The position numbers were made by a program, and so were the translations under genes. This document shows, piece after piece, positions 1 to 12,103 of a DNA stretch of 64,000 bases. Under the pieces are notes generated by a model. The model had not been told where the DNA came from and ran no database searches. It saw only the letters and a list, made by a program, of their open reading frames with translations. Within the stretch, counting starts at the first letter, position 1; every line of letters starts with the position of its first letter. This DNA comes from Actinoplanes italicus (GTDB lineage: Bacteria; Actinomycetota; Actinomycetes; Mycobacteriales; Micromonosporaceae): positions 62,001 to 126,000 of the forward strand of contig NZ_PVMZ01000009.1 of NCBI RefSeq assembly GCF_003001815.1, read 5' to 3'.

Positions 1-588
1 AGCGAACGGATGGGGGGCCCGGCCATCGCCTTCGCCCCGGACAACAACACGCTGCTGGTCGCCCCGCTCCCGGAGGGCGGCCTCGAGCAGATCTACGCGA
101 TCGTCGAGCACAGCTTCGGCGAGGCGGTCCGTTACCTGTCGCCGGTCGGTTACGTCGCCGGTCCGCAGGGGCGGGCCGTGCCGTACACCCCGCCGTCCGG
201 CCACCCGCACCACGTCCCGGCCCGCCGCGCCGCCGCGGTCCTGGCCCTCACCGAGTACTCGAACCAGACCGAGTGGCTGTCCGCCCAGTACGCGAAGGCC
301 GGTGTCGAAGTCCACATCGGTAACCTGATCGCCGTCGAACCCGTCGAGGGTGCTCCGGCAGAGACCATCGCCACGTGGACCGACGGGATCGAGTCGCTGC
401 TGCCGAGGGCCGACTCGATCGCCTTCGCCCGTGCGGACTCCGGCGTCGAGTTCCGGGTGCCCTGGCAGATCGCCGAGGAGCACACCGGTCTCGTCGCGGA
501 GCCGCTGCTCGTGCCGGTCCGCTACCGGGTCGTCGGCTGGCCGGGCCCGGAGGTTCTCGCCCTGCTCCGTGAACATCACGTCGACTGA
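1..588 (+). CDS. Hypothetical protein, C-terminal part (runs off left edge)
   Basis: The reading frame is open from the first base of the window to a TGA at 586-588, giving 195 residues. An ATG at 10 has no convincing ribosome-binding site, so this is probably the C-terminal part of a larger protein. It is a soluble acidic sequence with no membrane segment and no catalytic motif I recognise. A histidine-containing stretch (PSGHPHHVPARR) lies near residues 63-75. The family is unknown to me and no function is proposed. About 190 bases separate it from the downstream oxidoreductase, so the two are probably not tightly coupled. Confidence 0.6.
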   Translation, partial: SERMGGPAIAFAPDNNTLLVAPLPEGGLEQIYAIVEHSFGEAVRYLSPVGYVAGPQGRAVPYTPPSGHPHHVPARRAAAVLALTEYSNQTEWLSAQYAKAGVEVHIGNLIAVEPVEGAPAETIATWTDGIESLLPRADSIAFARADSGVEFRVPWQIAEEHTGLVAEPLLVPVRYRVVGWPGPEVLALLREHHVD

Positions 589-779
589 ACTTCCTCAACG
601 TGGCGTGGGCTTCGGGCCCGGCGGCGGTCGACGAACCCGGCGGGCTCGGCCCGATGTCAGGTGGGAACCCGATGTCAGGTTGGAAAAGGTTCACCGAGTT
701 TGCCGATACCGCGCGGTGGGGCGCACGCTCGTCAGGAGAGACTGTCCAGCGACGTACGGCCGTGACCCGGGAGGTCGGA

Positions 780-3035
<2,256 letters not shown>

Positions 3036-3040
3036 TTTTT

Positions 3041-3097
3041 CCGGCTGTGCCTCACCGCTGTCTCAGCGCCGCTGAGACAGCGGTGAGGCACAGCCGG
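3041..3097. terminator. Perfect 27-bp inverted repeat, bidirectional terminator
   Basis: Positions 3041-3067 and 3071-3097 are exact reverse complements, 27 bp per arm, with a 3-base loop (GCC). The hairpin lies between the stop codons of two convergent genes: TGA at 3033-3035 on the plus strand and TGA at 3100-3098 on the minus strand. A T-run lies at 3035-3040 on the plus strand, upstream of the hairpin for plus-strand transcription. Neither direction therefore has a classical U-tract after the stem, which is common for actinomycete terminators. Confidence 0.85.
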
Positions 3098-4057
3098 TCA
3101 CAGGGTGCCGTCGTGGGCGGTGCTCTCGAAGACCGCGGCCAGCGTCTCGACGCCGCCGCCCCAGGCGGCGGCGAGCACGGCCGCGACCACGGTCGCGGCC
3201 CGCAGCGCGTGGTAACCGCCCCGCCCGGCGCCCGCGCGGACCAGGTTGCGGGCCACCGCCCGCGGCAGGGTGCGCCGCAGGTAGTCCTTCTCCGCGCCCA
3301 GTTCCTGCTCCTTCGGCAGCAGCCCGGCCATCTGGACCTTGCCCCGGCCCTCGGCATAGCAGCGGCGCATCAGGAACCCGAACGTCGACCGCTCGGCCGG
3401 CACCTCGTGGTCGATCGTGGCGTGCGGCACGTACATCCAGCGGCCGCCGGAGGCCGAGCTCATCCGCAGGCACAGCTCGGTGTCCTCGGGACGGTTCTGA
3501 TCGCCGACCTTGCCGAACCCGGTACGGAACCCGCCGACGGCGAGGAACGCGTCCCGCCGCACGATCATGTTCGCCGACCAGACGTTGCGGATCGGGGCGG
3601 TCCGCGTGGGCATGCCGGTGTACGAGACTCCGACCGCCCACAGCAGCTCGTCCGGCATCCACGTCGGCCGGATCCCGGCCCAGGCCGGGACGATGCCGCC
3701 GCCGGTGCCGACCACCGCCGGGTCGGCGAACGGCGCCAGCTGCCGGGCGAGCCAGTCCGGGCTGGCCACGGTGTCGTCGTCGAGGAACGCGATGAACGGC
3801 GTACGGGTGTGGAACGCCCCGGTGTTGCGGTTCCCCGAGGCGCCGCGTGCGTAGGCGTTCTCCAGAACGGTCACGTCCGGGAAGTCACGGCGTACCCGCT
3901 CGGCCATCTCCGGGTTGTGGTCCACCACGACCACGATCTCCGTGGCGGGGTGTGTCTGCAGACGGGCGGAGCCGATCGTACGCGTGAGCGAGTACCACCT
4001 TCGCTCACTGTGGGTAGGGATGACGATGCTGACTTCGTTGCTGACGATGGGGTCCAA
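3098..4057 (-). CDS. Family 2 glycosyltransferase
   Basis: A GT-A fold transferase of 319 residues. The N-terminal nucleotide-binding strand is VSIVIPTHSERRW. The metal-binding acidic motif is FLDDDT near residue 90, followed by a domain with GDQNRPEDTELCLRM, the usual acceptor-side ED motif. A hydrophobic patch near the C-terminus may associate with the membrane. The substrate cannot be read from the sequence; family members add sugars to polysaccharides, lipids or proteins. The frame is open far upstream, but a TTG at 4057-4055 with AGGAG seven bases before it (4069-4065) gives a start directly ahead of the domain. It shares a bidirectional terminator with the convergent oxidoreductase gene. 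Confidence 0.85.
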   Translation of the reverse strand: MDPIVSNEVSIVIPTHSERRWYSLTRTIGSARLQTHPATEIVVVVDHNPEMAERVRRDFPDVTVLENAYARGASGNRNTGAFHTRTPFIAFLDDDTVASPDWLARQLAPFADPAVVGTGGGIVPAWAGIRPTWMPDELLWAVGVSYTGMPTRTAPIRNVWSANMIVRRDAFLAVGGFRTGFGKVGDQNRPEDTELCLRMSSASGGRWMYVPHATIDHEVPAERSTFGFLMRRCYAEGRGKVQMAGLLPKEQELGAEKDYLRRTLPRAVARNLVRAGAGRGGYHALRAATVVAAVLAAAWGGGVETLAAVFESTAHDGTL

Positions 4058-4260
4058 CCGGGTGCTCCTGGTGGCGTCGGCGCATGATGCTGTGGGGGCG
4101 CGATGTGCGGGAACGGGTGGGGTCGGCAGTGCTGTCGAACGGCATTCCGGCACGTCACGGCCCGGAGAGCGAAGCTTGGCCGAGGTTCCTGTGATTGACC
4201 TGTGCATTTCGCGAACGGGGGATCGCAACAGTGTGAGACGCCTCGCCCCCGGAACGGACA

Positions 4261-4833
4261 ATGGCAACCATGAACGCTGAGTGGCCGCAGGAGCAGACAC
4301 GGAGCGTGCTCGCCTGGGCCGCCGGCCTGCGACCGTCCGCCTGCCCGCGCCGGGTCGTCGCCGTCGAGGGCCGCTCCGGATCCGGCAAGACCACGCTGGC
4401 CCGGGCCGTCGCCACCGGTCTCGGCGCCCCGCTGCTGCACATGGACGACCTCTACGCCGGCTGGGACGGCCTGCGCGACGGGGTGACCACCCTGCACGAC
4501 CGGGTGCTCCTCCCGCTGGCCGAGGGGCGTCCGGCCGTCTGGCAGCGCTGGGACTGGACGACTGGCGCCTATGCCGAGGAGCACCGGGTGCCCGACAGCG
4601 ACTGGCTGCTCGTCGAGGGGGTCGGCTCGGGTGCACGCGTGCTTCGTCCGTACCTCAGCGGGGTTGTCTGGATCGAAGCCCTCGACGCGGTCCGCAAGGA
4701 GCGCGCCCTCGCCCGGGACGGTCAGACCTACGCCCCGCACTGGGCACGATGGGCGCGTCAGGAGGAGGCCTACTACGCCGCCGACCAGGTCCGCGAGGCG
4801 GCCGGTCTGATCCTCGGCAACCCCGCACGGTGA
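4261..4833 (+). CDS. P-loop nucleoside/uridine kinase-like protein
   Basis: A 190-residue single-domain P-loop NTPase. Walker A is GRSGSGKTTLARA near residue 38, followed by a substrate-side strand LLHMDDLYAGWDGL and an arginine-rich lid-like segment (ALDAVRKERALARDG). The layout resembles uridine kinase-like proteins of actinobacteria, which phosphorylate a small nucleoside or related alcohol; the substrate is not certain. A second in-frame ATG at 4270 is an equally possible start. The gene is convergent with the membrane glycosyltransferase, and the two stop codons abut at 4833/4834. Confidence 0.75.
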   Translation: MATMNAEWPQEQTRSVLAWAAGLRPSACPRRVVAVEGRSGSGKTTLARAVATGLGAPLLHMDDLYAGWDGLRDGVTTLHDRVLLPLAEGRPAVWQRWDWTTGAYAEEHRVPDSDWLLVEGVGSGARVLRPYLSGVVWIEALDAVRKERALARDGQTYAPHWARWARQEEAYYAADQVREAAGLILGNPAR

Positions 4834-6177
4834 TCACCGAGGTCGTCGCGGCGGGCGGCGTTCCATCAGGGTGATGTTGAGCAGGCGGTGGTTCCAGCGT
4901 TCGACGGTCCGGTAACCGGTCAGGATGCGGTCGCGCTTGGCCTCGGACATGTTCTCGACCGGGTCGGTGGCTCGGTCGGTCCGGATGATCCAGATGCGTG
5001 GTGGCGTGCCGAGACAGGTGGCGTCCGGGCATTCCACGGCCAGGAAGACACCGTCGACCCGCTGGCCGGTGACCGCCAGGACGTCGGCGGGCCGCGGCTC
5101 CGGCAGGTAGTACTGGTAGAGGTCACGGGCCGCCCAGCCGATGCTGGACGGGCCCTCGGGGAAGACGGCCGCGTCGCCGGGCCGGTAACGGGGACCGATG
5201 ATCTCGGCGATCCGGGCCGAGTCCTGGCCGTGGCCGTCCGGGCGGCGGATCTCCAGCTGGGCGGGGTTGCCGAGGAACACGGCCAGCGCGACGACCACGG
5301 CGGCGTGCGGCCGGCCGGCCCGGGCCGCGCCGAGAACGGCCAGCACGACCAGCGCCGGCACCGCGATCAGTACGTAACGCGGCACCCAGATCTCGGTGAA
5401 GGCACCGGCCGTGAGCAGCAGGGCGGGCGGCGCGAGACCGGCCGCGGCGAGCGCCCGTCCCGCCCGGTCACGGCGCACCCCGGCCACCGCGAGACCGAGG
5501 ACCAGACCTCCGACGACCGCCGATATGAAGAGCTGCTCGGGCAGCAGGCGCACGGTGTGCGTACCGGCCCGGCTGATCCACGAGATCTGTCCGGCCTGAT
5601 CGCTCGCGTCGTGCAGCAGCAGGGCCGCGGGCACGGCGCCGAGCAGGGCGGCGGGCGGCCAGGCGCGCCACGCCCGCCAGCCGGCGAGCGCGTGTCCGGC
5701 GACCATGATCAGCGCGCTGAGCGGATGGAAGACGCCGGTGACGGCCACGGCGGCCGCGTAGGCGGCGGCGCGGACCACGGTCGGGCGTTCCAGCAGCAGG
5801 ATCAGCGCGAGCAGGGCGAGGGCCGCGAAGAGCATGGCGATCGCGTACGGCCGCGCCTCCTGCCCGTAGCGGGAGGTGACCGGCAGCACCGCGAAGAGCA
5901 GTCCGGCGAGCAGTCCGGTGACATGTCCACCGGCGCGGCGGCCGATCAGCGCGACCACCGCGGCGGTCCCGGTGACCGCGATCAGAGAGGGCAGGCGGAG
6001 GGCGTGCGCATCGGTCCCGGCATGACCGGAGAAGTACTTCAGAGCCATGTAGTACGGGGTGAGCACCGCGTCCACCGTGCCACTGAGCAGCCGTAACTGC
6101 TCCCCGTCGAGCCGGACCGCGCCCCAGGTCGCCAGTTCGTCGGCCCAGAGCGACGGCCCGGTCAGCCGCCAGTTCAC
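4834..6177 (-). CDS. Membrane glycosyltransferase, GT39/ArnT-like
   Basis: A polytopic membrane protein of at least 447 residues. The acidic loop SLWADELATWG near the N-terminus corresponds to the first extracytoplasmic loop of GT-C enzymes, which use a polyprenyl-phosphate sugar. A second conserved signature, RYGQEARPYA, lies near residue 104, and about ten hydrophobic segments follow. The only legal start is GTG 6177, but it falls inside the first membrane segment and has no ribosome-binding site. In frame upstream, 6264-6178 encodes the missing first helix (TWLLPPLVTYLLV). It begins with ATC at 6264-6262, seven bases after GGGAG. The true start is therefore probably ATC 6264 (476 residues), or a base change has removed the ATG. 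Sugar donor and acceptor are unknown. Confidence 0.8.
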   Translation of the reverse strand: MNWRLTGPSLWADELATWGAVRLDGEQLRLLSGTVDAVLTPYYMALKYFSGHAGTDAHALRLPSLIAVTGTAAVVALIGRRAGGHVTGLLAGLLFAVLPVTSRYGQEARPYAIAMLFAALALLALILLLERPTVVRAAAYAAAVAVTGVFHPLSALIMVAGHALAGWRAWRAWPPAALLGAVPAALLLHDASDQAGQISWISRAGTHTVRLLPEQLFISAVVGGLVLGLAVAGVRRDRAGRALAAAGLAPPALLLTAGAFTEIWVPRYVLIAVPALVVLAVLGAARAGRPHAAVVVALAVFLGNPAQLEIRRPDGHGQDSARIAEIIGPRYRPGDAAVFPEGPSSIGWAARDLYQYYLPEPRPADVLAVTGQRVDGVFLAVECPDATCLGTPPRIWIIRTDRATDPVENMSEAKRDRILTGYRTVERWNHRLLNITLMERRPPRRPR

Positions 6178-6435
6178 GAGCAGGTACGTGACCAGCGGCG
6201 GAAGGAGCCACGTCAGCGGATGCAGCCACCGGACGGTGGTCCGGGCAGGGCTCGGTGCGGTGATCGTTCTTCTCCCGTACGCGGTCTTCTCCAGCCGCCC
6301 AGCCTAGGGACGGCGTGGGGCGCGGGAGGGAACGCGGGGTGAACGTTCCGGAGCCGTCGGCGGGCCGCAGCCTGACCCGTCCGGCCAGCTCCGCTATGGC
6401 CTCGTGCCGGCCGGTGCAGACCGTGCCGGCTGACG

Positions 6436-8580
6436 TCAGAACATGTGCACGTTCTCGCACAGTGCGGGATCGGTCGATGCCTCGGGCACCGTGAAGACGA
6501 AGATGGTGCCGCCGCCCGGGTTCGGCCGGGCCTCGATCCGGCCGCCGTGGCGCTCCACGATCCTGCGGCAGATCGCCAGGCCGAGGCCGGTTCCGGGCAT
6601 GCCGGTGCCGTTGCTCGCCCGGTGGAAACTGTCGAACACCGCGGCGTGCTCCCCGTCCGGGATGCCGATGCCCCGGTCCGCCACCTGCACCCGGACCGTC
6701 CCCGGTCCGTCCACCTTCGCCGTCACGTCGATCCGCGGCGACTGACCCGGCGGTGTGTACTTGATCGCGTTGCCCACCAGGTTGTCCAGCACCTGACGCA
6801 GCAGCACCCGGTCACCCCGGATGCGCGGCAGCGCGCCGACGAACACGTCCGGGCGTCCGGTCTCCGAGCCGGGCGCGTCGGTCCTGGTCGTCACCACGTC
6901 GTCCACCAGCTCACGCAGGCTGAGGTCGTCGATCCGCATCGTCGCGTCGCGGGCCGCCGTATAGTCCAGCAACTCGGTGATCAGTGTCTGCATGCGGTCC
7001 GCGCCGCCGATCACCTTCCGGGCGCTGCGCAGCGCGTCGGCGACCGCGTCCGGCCCGGCGTCCGGGTCGTTCAGCTCCTCGATGATCAGCTCGGCGTATC
7101 CGTGTACGGCCGCGAGCGGTGCCTTCAGGTCGTGCGCCACCACCCCGGCGAACCCGCGCAGCTCGTTCTCCACGTGCTTGCGGTCGGTGATGTCGTGGAA
7201 GACCGCCACCGCGCCGCGCTGCCCGGCCGTTGTGTCCAACGGCCGTGCCGACACGCTGATCACCAGGCCATCCGGGTGCGCCCGGTTCCGGACCGTCATT
7301 TCCACCTGGTCGCTGTCCTCGCCGTTCATGGCCCGGGTCAGCGGCAGTTCCTCCACGGGATACGGGGTCACCCCGTCGAGCCGGAACAACCCGAAGTGCT
7401 CCGGCCAGCCGTCCGGCCCCACGGCCTCACCGTCCTTCCCGAGGATCCGCCGCGCCGCCGGATTGTGCAGCAGGAACCGTCCGTCCGGGCCGACCACTCC
7501 CACCCCGTCGCTGATCCCGTCGAGTACCGCGCCCAGCAGCCGGGCCTGCCGGCGGGACGCCTCCTCACCGGCCAGCAGCTCGGCGGTGGCCTGCCGGACC
7601 CTCGCCTCGGCCCGCTCCCGCCCGTTGACCAGCACCCACACCAGGATCGTGAGTAGCAGCGTCAGGCTCAGCCCACCGGCCGCCACCGCCGACGGCAGAC
7701 CGCTGGCCGCCCCGGGCAGCCGATCACCAACGGCCGCCAGGTGCAGGGTCCAGGTGCCGTCGGCGACGGCGACCTTGACCGTACGACTCCGATCGCGCTC
7801 GCCCTCGACCGCCGCGCGCAACGAGGCGACGGTGACCTCCCGCCGCTCCGGATCGTCGGCGCGCAGCGCCAGATCCAGCAGGTTCTGCCCGGCCTGCGCC
7901 AGGGTTCCGCCCATGAAGTCCTGACCGCGGACACCGAGCACGACCCAGGCCAGGAATCGCCGCTCCGGACCCTGGTACACCGGCGCGCTCAGCACGAACG
8001 AGTTCTGCCGCCGCTCCGGGGGCAACGACTGGTCGACCAGCAGCTGGTAGGTGTCCGAGACGGCCACGTCACCGCTGCGGCGCGAGGCGGCCATCGCGGC
8101 GGACGCCGCCGCGGAGCGCATCAGGTCGATGCCGGGGGTGATCGCGGTGCCGTCGAGCGGGGTGAGGAAGACCGAAAAGGCATGATCACCGCGACCGTAC
8201 GGCTGCAGCGTGAGCCCCGGCAGGCCGCGCTCCCGCCAGCGCTGCTGGACCTCGCCCACCCCGTCGTCCGCCGCCGGGACGACGAACCCGATCGTGCTCG
8301 CCCCCGCCAGGTCCATCGATTTGAGTGGTGCGGTGAGAGCCGTGTACTCGCTCATGGTGAGCACATCCTGCGCCCCGGCGGCCGCTGCCGTGGTGCGCAG
8401 GATGTCGACATAACGCTGCGTCTCACTGCGCACCGAGTCGGCCGCGGCGGCGGTACGGCGATCCATCTGGACCTCGGCGTTCATGTCCTCGTGCCGTTCC
8501 AGCACGATACCGACGGCCAGCGTCATCCCGCATCCCACCGCGGCCACCAGCGCGCTGATGACCGCCCGCTTCCTCCTCAC
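6436..8580 (-). CDS. CHASE-PAS sensor histidine kinase
   Basis: A 714-residue membrane sensor kinase. After an N-terminal membrane anchor (residues 8-27) comes an extracytoplasmic CHASE-type domain (about 45-280), a second membrane helix (about 300-322), a PAS domain (about 345-460), a HisKA domain with phospho-acceptor His483 in VVAHDLKAPL, and a HATPase domain. The N, G1 and G2 boxes (NAIKYTPPG, DRGIGIPDG, GTGLGLAICRR) are intact. CHASE domains sense small extracellular ligands; the ligand here is unknown. The start is GTG 8580. The gene lies 42 bases downstream of a single-domain receiver gene on the same strand, which is its likely partner. Confidence 0.92.
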   Translation of the reverse strand: MRRKRAVISALVAAVGCGMTLAVGIVLERHEDMNAEVQMDRRTAAAADSVRSETQRYVDILRTTAAAAGAQDVLTMSEYTALTAPLKSMDLAGASTIGFVVPAADDGVGEVQQRWRERGLPGLTLQPYGRGDHAFSVFLTPLDGTAITPGIDLMRSAAASAAMAASRRSGDVAVSDTYQLLVDQSLPPERRQNSFVLSAPVYQGPERRFLAWVVLGVRGQDFMGGTLAQAGQNLLDLALRADDPERREVTVASLRAAVEGERDRSRTVKVAVADGTWTLHLAAVGDRLPGAASGLPSAVAAGGLSLTLLLTILVWVLVNGRERAEARVRQATAELLAGEEASRRQARLLGAVLDGISDGVGVVGPDGRFLLHNPAARRILGKDGEAVGPDGWPEHFGLFRLDGVTPYPVEELPLTRAMNGEDSDQVEMTVRNRAHPDGLVISVSARPLDTTAGQRGAVAVFHDITDRKHVENELRGFAGVVAHDLKAPLAAVHGYAELIIEELNDPDAGPDAVADALRSARKVIGGADRMQTLITELLDYTAARDATMRIDDLSLRELVDDVVTTRTDAPGSETGRPDVFVGALPRIRGDRVLLRQVLDNLVGNAIKYTPPGQSPRIDVTAKVDGPGTVRVQVADRGIGIPDGEHAAVFDSFHRASNGTGMPGTGLGLAICRRIVERHGGRIEARPNPGGGTIFVFTVPEASTDPALCENVHMF

Positions 8581-8622
8581 GCCTGCCCTATCGGGCGCGG
8601 AGGTGGTGCGCTGAGGTTGCGG

Positions 8623-9042
8623 TCAGGGGCGGCGGGGCAACAGCCAGCTCACCCGTCGCACGAGTTCACCGGTGTTCACCGGCTTGGGCAGGTATTCCTC
8701 GGCGCCGGAGACGTACGCCAGCTCGATGTCGGTCTCGGAGGCCATCCCGCTCAGCATGATCACCGGGATCTCGGCGGTGGCCGGGTCGTCGTGCAGCCGG
8801 AAGCAGACGCTCAGCCCGTCCATGCCCGGCATCGCGATGTCCAGCACCACGAGATCCGGCCGGGCCTCGGCGGCCACGGTCAGCGCCGTACAGCCGTCGG
8901 CCGCCGTCAGAGTCCGGTACCCGGCCATCTCCAGCTTGAAGGTGACCAGGTCACGCACACCCTCGTCGTCGTCGGCCACGAGCACCACCGGGCCGGTGCC
9001 GGTGGTCGGGAGAACGGGAGCGATGTCCATCATGGCCGTCAT
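8623..9042 (-). CDS. Single-domain response regulator (receiver only)
   Basis: A 139-residue protein made of one CheY-like receiver domain and no output domain. Acidic-pocket residues are in LVADDDEG, the phospho-acceptor is Asp68 in VVLDIAMPGMDG, the switch Ser/Thr is in IMLSG, and the conserved Lys is in YLPKPV. The reading frame extends upstream, but ATG 9042 has GGAG at a good distance and starts directly before the domain. It is co-directional with the CHASE kinase gene (42-base gap) and probably carries phosphate in a relay or controls a partner protein, since it cannot bind DNA by itself. Confidence 0.9.
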   Translation of the reverse strand: MTAMMDIAPVLPTTGTGPVVLVADDDEGVRDLVTFKLEMAGYRTLTAADGCTALTVAAEARPDLVVLDIAMPGMDGLSVCFRLHDDPATAEIPVIMLSGMASETDIELAYVSGAEEYLPKPVNTGELVRRVSWLLPRRP

Positions 9043-9169
9043 GGTGTCTCCGGTCTTCGAGGGCGGCGGTGCAGCGCCGCCGAGTTGACCGCAGACATCG
9101 GCCCGCTCGCCGCCCTCGCCACTGAAACCTCGGTTGCGTGCCGGTTGCGATCCGCCCCGGCACCCCCGC

Positions 9170-9321
9170 GTGGCTCGCGGGTGGGCGTAGGTCACCACGT
9201 AGTGCTGGAGTGCTGTTCGTGTGGTGAGTTGTGGCTCGCGGGTGGGCGTAGGTCACCACGTAGTGCTGGAGTGCTGTTCGTGTGGTGAGTTGTGGCTCGC
9301 GGGTGGGCGTAGGTCACCACG
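9170..9321. repeat. 61-bp tandem repeat (2.5 copies)
   Basis: Exact copies occupy 9170-9230 and 9231-9291, followed by a 30-base partial copy at 9292-9321. Each full unit carries the inverted pair TCACCAC / GTGGTGA and so can form a hairpin. The repeat lies between the receiver gene and the convergent end of the NADH dehydrogenase gene, and it encodes the last codons of that dehydrogenase. The 61-base period is not a multiple of three, so successive copies are read in different frames. Confidence 0.9.
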
Positions 9322-10608
9322 CTGGGTGGAGGGGAGGCCGGCCTGGCGGGCGGTGACGGCGCGTTCCGGGCGGCCGCTGCCGAGGAAGGCGACCGCCCAG
9401 CGGACCAGGGAGCTCGCCCGGTTGCGGCCCTTCGGCAGGTAGGCCCAGTGGACGCCGAGCCAGAGCAGCCAGCCGGCCAGGCCGGACAGGCGCAGCCCGC
9501 GCAGGTCGGCGACCGCCGAGAACCGGGAGACCGTGGCGATGTTGCCCTTGTCGAAGTAGTGGAACGGCTTGCCGGCGGGCCTGCCGGTGAGGCGGCGCCG
9601 GATGGTGCGGCCGGCGTACGTACCGCCCTGGATGGAGACCTGCGCGACGCCGGGCAGGCCGTCCATGCTCGCCAGGTCGCCGACCACGAAGATCTCCGGG
9701 TGGCCGGGGACCGTGAGGTCCGGTTCGACCCGGATGCGGCCGGTGCGGTCCACCGGTGCACCGGTGGCCTCGGCGATGCGCGCGGCCAGCGGGGGAGCGG
9801 CCACGCCGGCGCTCCACACCCGGGTCATCGCGTCGATGCGCTCGCCGCCGGCCAGTTCGACACCGGCCGCGTCGACGTCGGTAACGCGGGCGCCGACCCT
9901 GACCTCGACGCCGATCCTGCGCAGCCGCTCGGTGGCCGCGGCTGACGAGCCCGGTGTGAAGGTGGGCAGGATCCGGTCGACGGCGTCGATCAGGACGATG
10001 CGCGCCTGCGCGGGGTCGATGCGGCGGTACTCGCCGGGCAGGGTCCGGTGGGCGATCTCGGCGATCTGGCCGGCCAGCTCGACGCCGGTCGGGCCGGCGC
10101 CGACGATCACGAAGGTGAGCCAGCGGGCCGCGGCGGCCGGGTCGGTCTCGAGTTCGGCCATCTCGAAGGCGGTGAGGATCCGCGAGCGCAGCTCGACGGC
10201 GTCGTCGACGCTCTTCAGGCTGATGGTGTGCTCGGCGAAGCGGTCGTTGCCGAAGTACGACTGGGTGGTGCCGGCCGCGACGATGAGGGTGTCGTAGGGC
10301 ACCTGGTAGGGCAGGCCGCCGGGCGCGGTCGCGGTGACCGTGCGGTTGTCGACGTCCACATCGGTCACCCAGCCGAGCAGCGTCTCGGTGTTGGGCTGGC
10401 GGCGGAACAGCTCGCGGACCGGGGTGGCCACCTCACCGGGTGAGAGGACACCGGTGGCGACCTGGTAGATCAGCGGTTCGAACACGTGGTGGTTGGTCCC
10501 GTTGACGACGGTCACGTCGGCCGGCGCCTTCCGCAGCGCCCGGGTGGCGTACTTGCCGCCGAAGCCCGCTCCGATCACGACGACCCTGTGCCGTTGCTGT
10601 CCGATCAT
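9253..10608 (-). CDS. ndh: Type II NADH dehydrogenase / NAD(P)/FAD-dependent oxidoreductase
   Basis: A 451-residue single-subunit flavoprotein of the NDH-2 family, which passes electrons from NADH to membrane quinone without pumping protons. The first Rossmann motif, VVVIGAGFGG, binds FAD at the N-terminus. The second, FVIVGAGPTGVELAG, near residue 165, binds NAD(P)H. The third conserved strand, IFVVGDLAS, lies near residue 300, and hydrophobic C-terminal helices (LAGWLLWLGVHWAYL) match the membrane-binding tail. ATG 10608 is chosen because AGGAG lies ten bases upstream; GTG 10617 is an alternative. The final 20 or so residues (from GDLRPPASH on) are encoded by the 61-bp tandem repeat and do not look like family sequence. 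Confidence 0.88.
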   Translation of the reverse strand: MIGQQRHRVVVIGAGFGGKYATRALRKAPADVTVVNGTNHHVFEPLIYQVATGVLSPGEVATPVRELFRRQPNTETLLGWVTDVDVDNRTVTATAPGGLPYQVPYDTLIVAAGTTQSYFGNDRFAEHTISLKSVDDAVELRSRILTAFEMAELETDPAAAARWLTFVIVGAGPTGVELAGQIAEIAHRTLPGEYRRIDPAQARIVLIDAVDRILPTFTPGSSAAATERLRRIGVEVRVGARVTDVDAAGVELAGGERIDAMTRVWSAGVAAPPLAARIAEATGAPVDRTGRIRVEPDLTVPGHPEIFVVGDLASMDGLPGVAQVSIQGGTYAGRTIRRRLTGRPAGKPFHYFDKGNIATVSRFSAVADLRGLRLSGLAGWLLWLGVHWAYLPKGRNRASSLVRWAVAFLGSGRPERAVTARQAGLPSTQRGDLRPPASHNSPHEQHSSTTW

Positions 10609-10707
10609 CTCGATCACGCTCCTCGCTACGTCCAGTAGAACCCTTTTCCGGGGGCTGGAAGTCCTGTCGGGGGCGCGATGATCCGCACAGCTCCGGGCTG
10701 TCACAAA

Positions 10708-10733
10708 AGGCCGGGGAACCTCGTCCCCGGCCT
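10708..10733 (-). terminator. Rho-independent terminator of the subtilase gene
   Basis: A perfect 10-bp stem (10708-10717 paired with 10724-10733) with a 6-base loop. On the minus strand it is followed by TTTT. It lies 18 bases beyond the subtilase stop codon and is one of the few classical terminators in the window. Confidence 0.85.
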
Positions 10734-10750
10734 CTCGTGACTTGCCTGAG

Positions 10751-11914
<1,164 letters not shown>

Positions 11915-12010
11915 GATCTTCCTCTCTCGCGCCTGCCGGCGTCGAGCACAGGGATAGATGCTCATCGCTCGGACAGCTCCGCCGTGAGCGTATGCGCGGT
12001 AGTCGTCGGA

Positions 12011-12040
12011 CAGTAGATATCGACTTGTATATATCTTCGA
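12011..12040. promoter_or_regulatory. AT-rich divergent promoter candidate
   Basis: In the 189-base gap between the divergent subtilase and MASE1 kinase genes, 12012-12036 is strikingly AT-rich for this genome. It contains the inverted pair AGATAT (12015-12020) and ATATCT (12031-12036). It could supply -10 regions or an operator for either gene. I cannot assign a regulator. Confidence 0.3.
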
Positions 12041-12103
12041 CTCAGGGTTTGCCTCGAGGTGCCGACAGGGGGAGAAAGGGGACGCCAGCCGACACGAGGC
12101 GGG

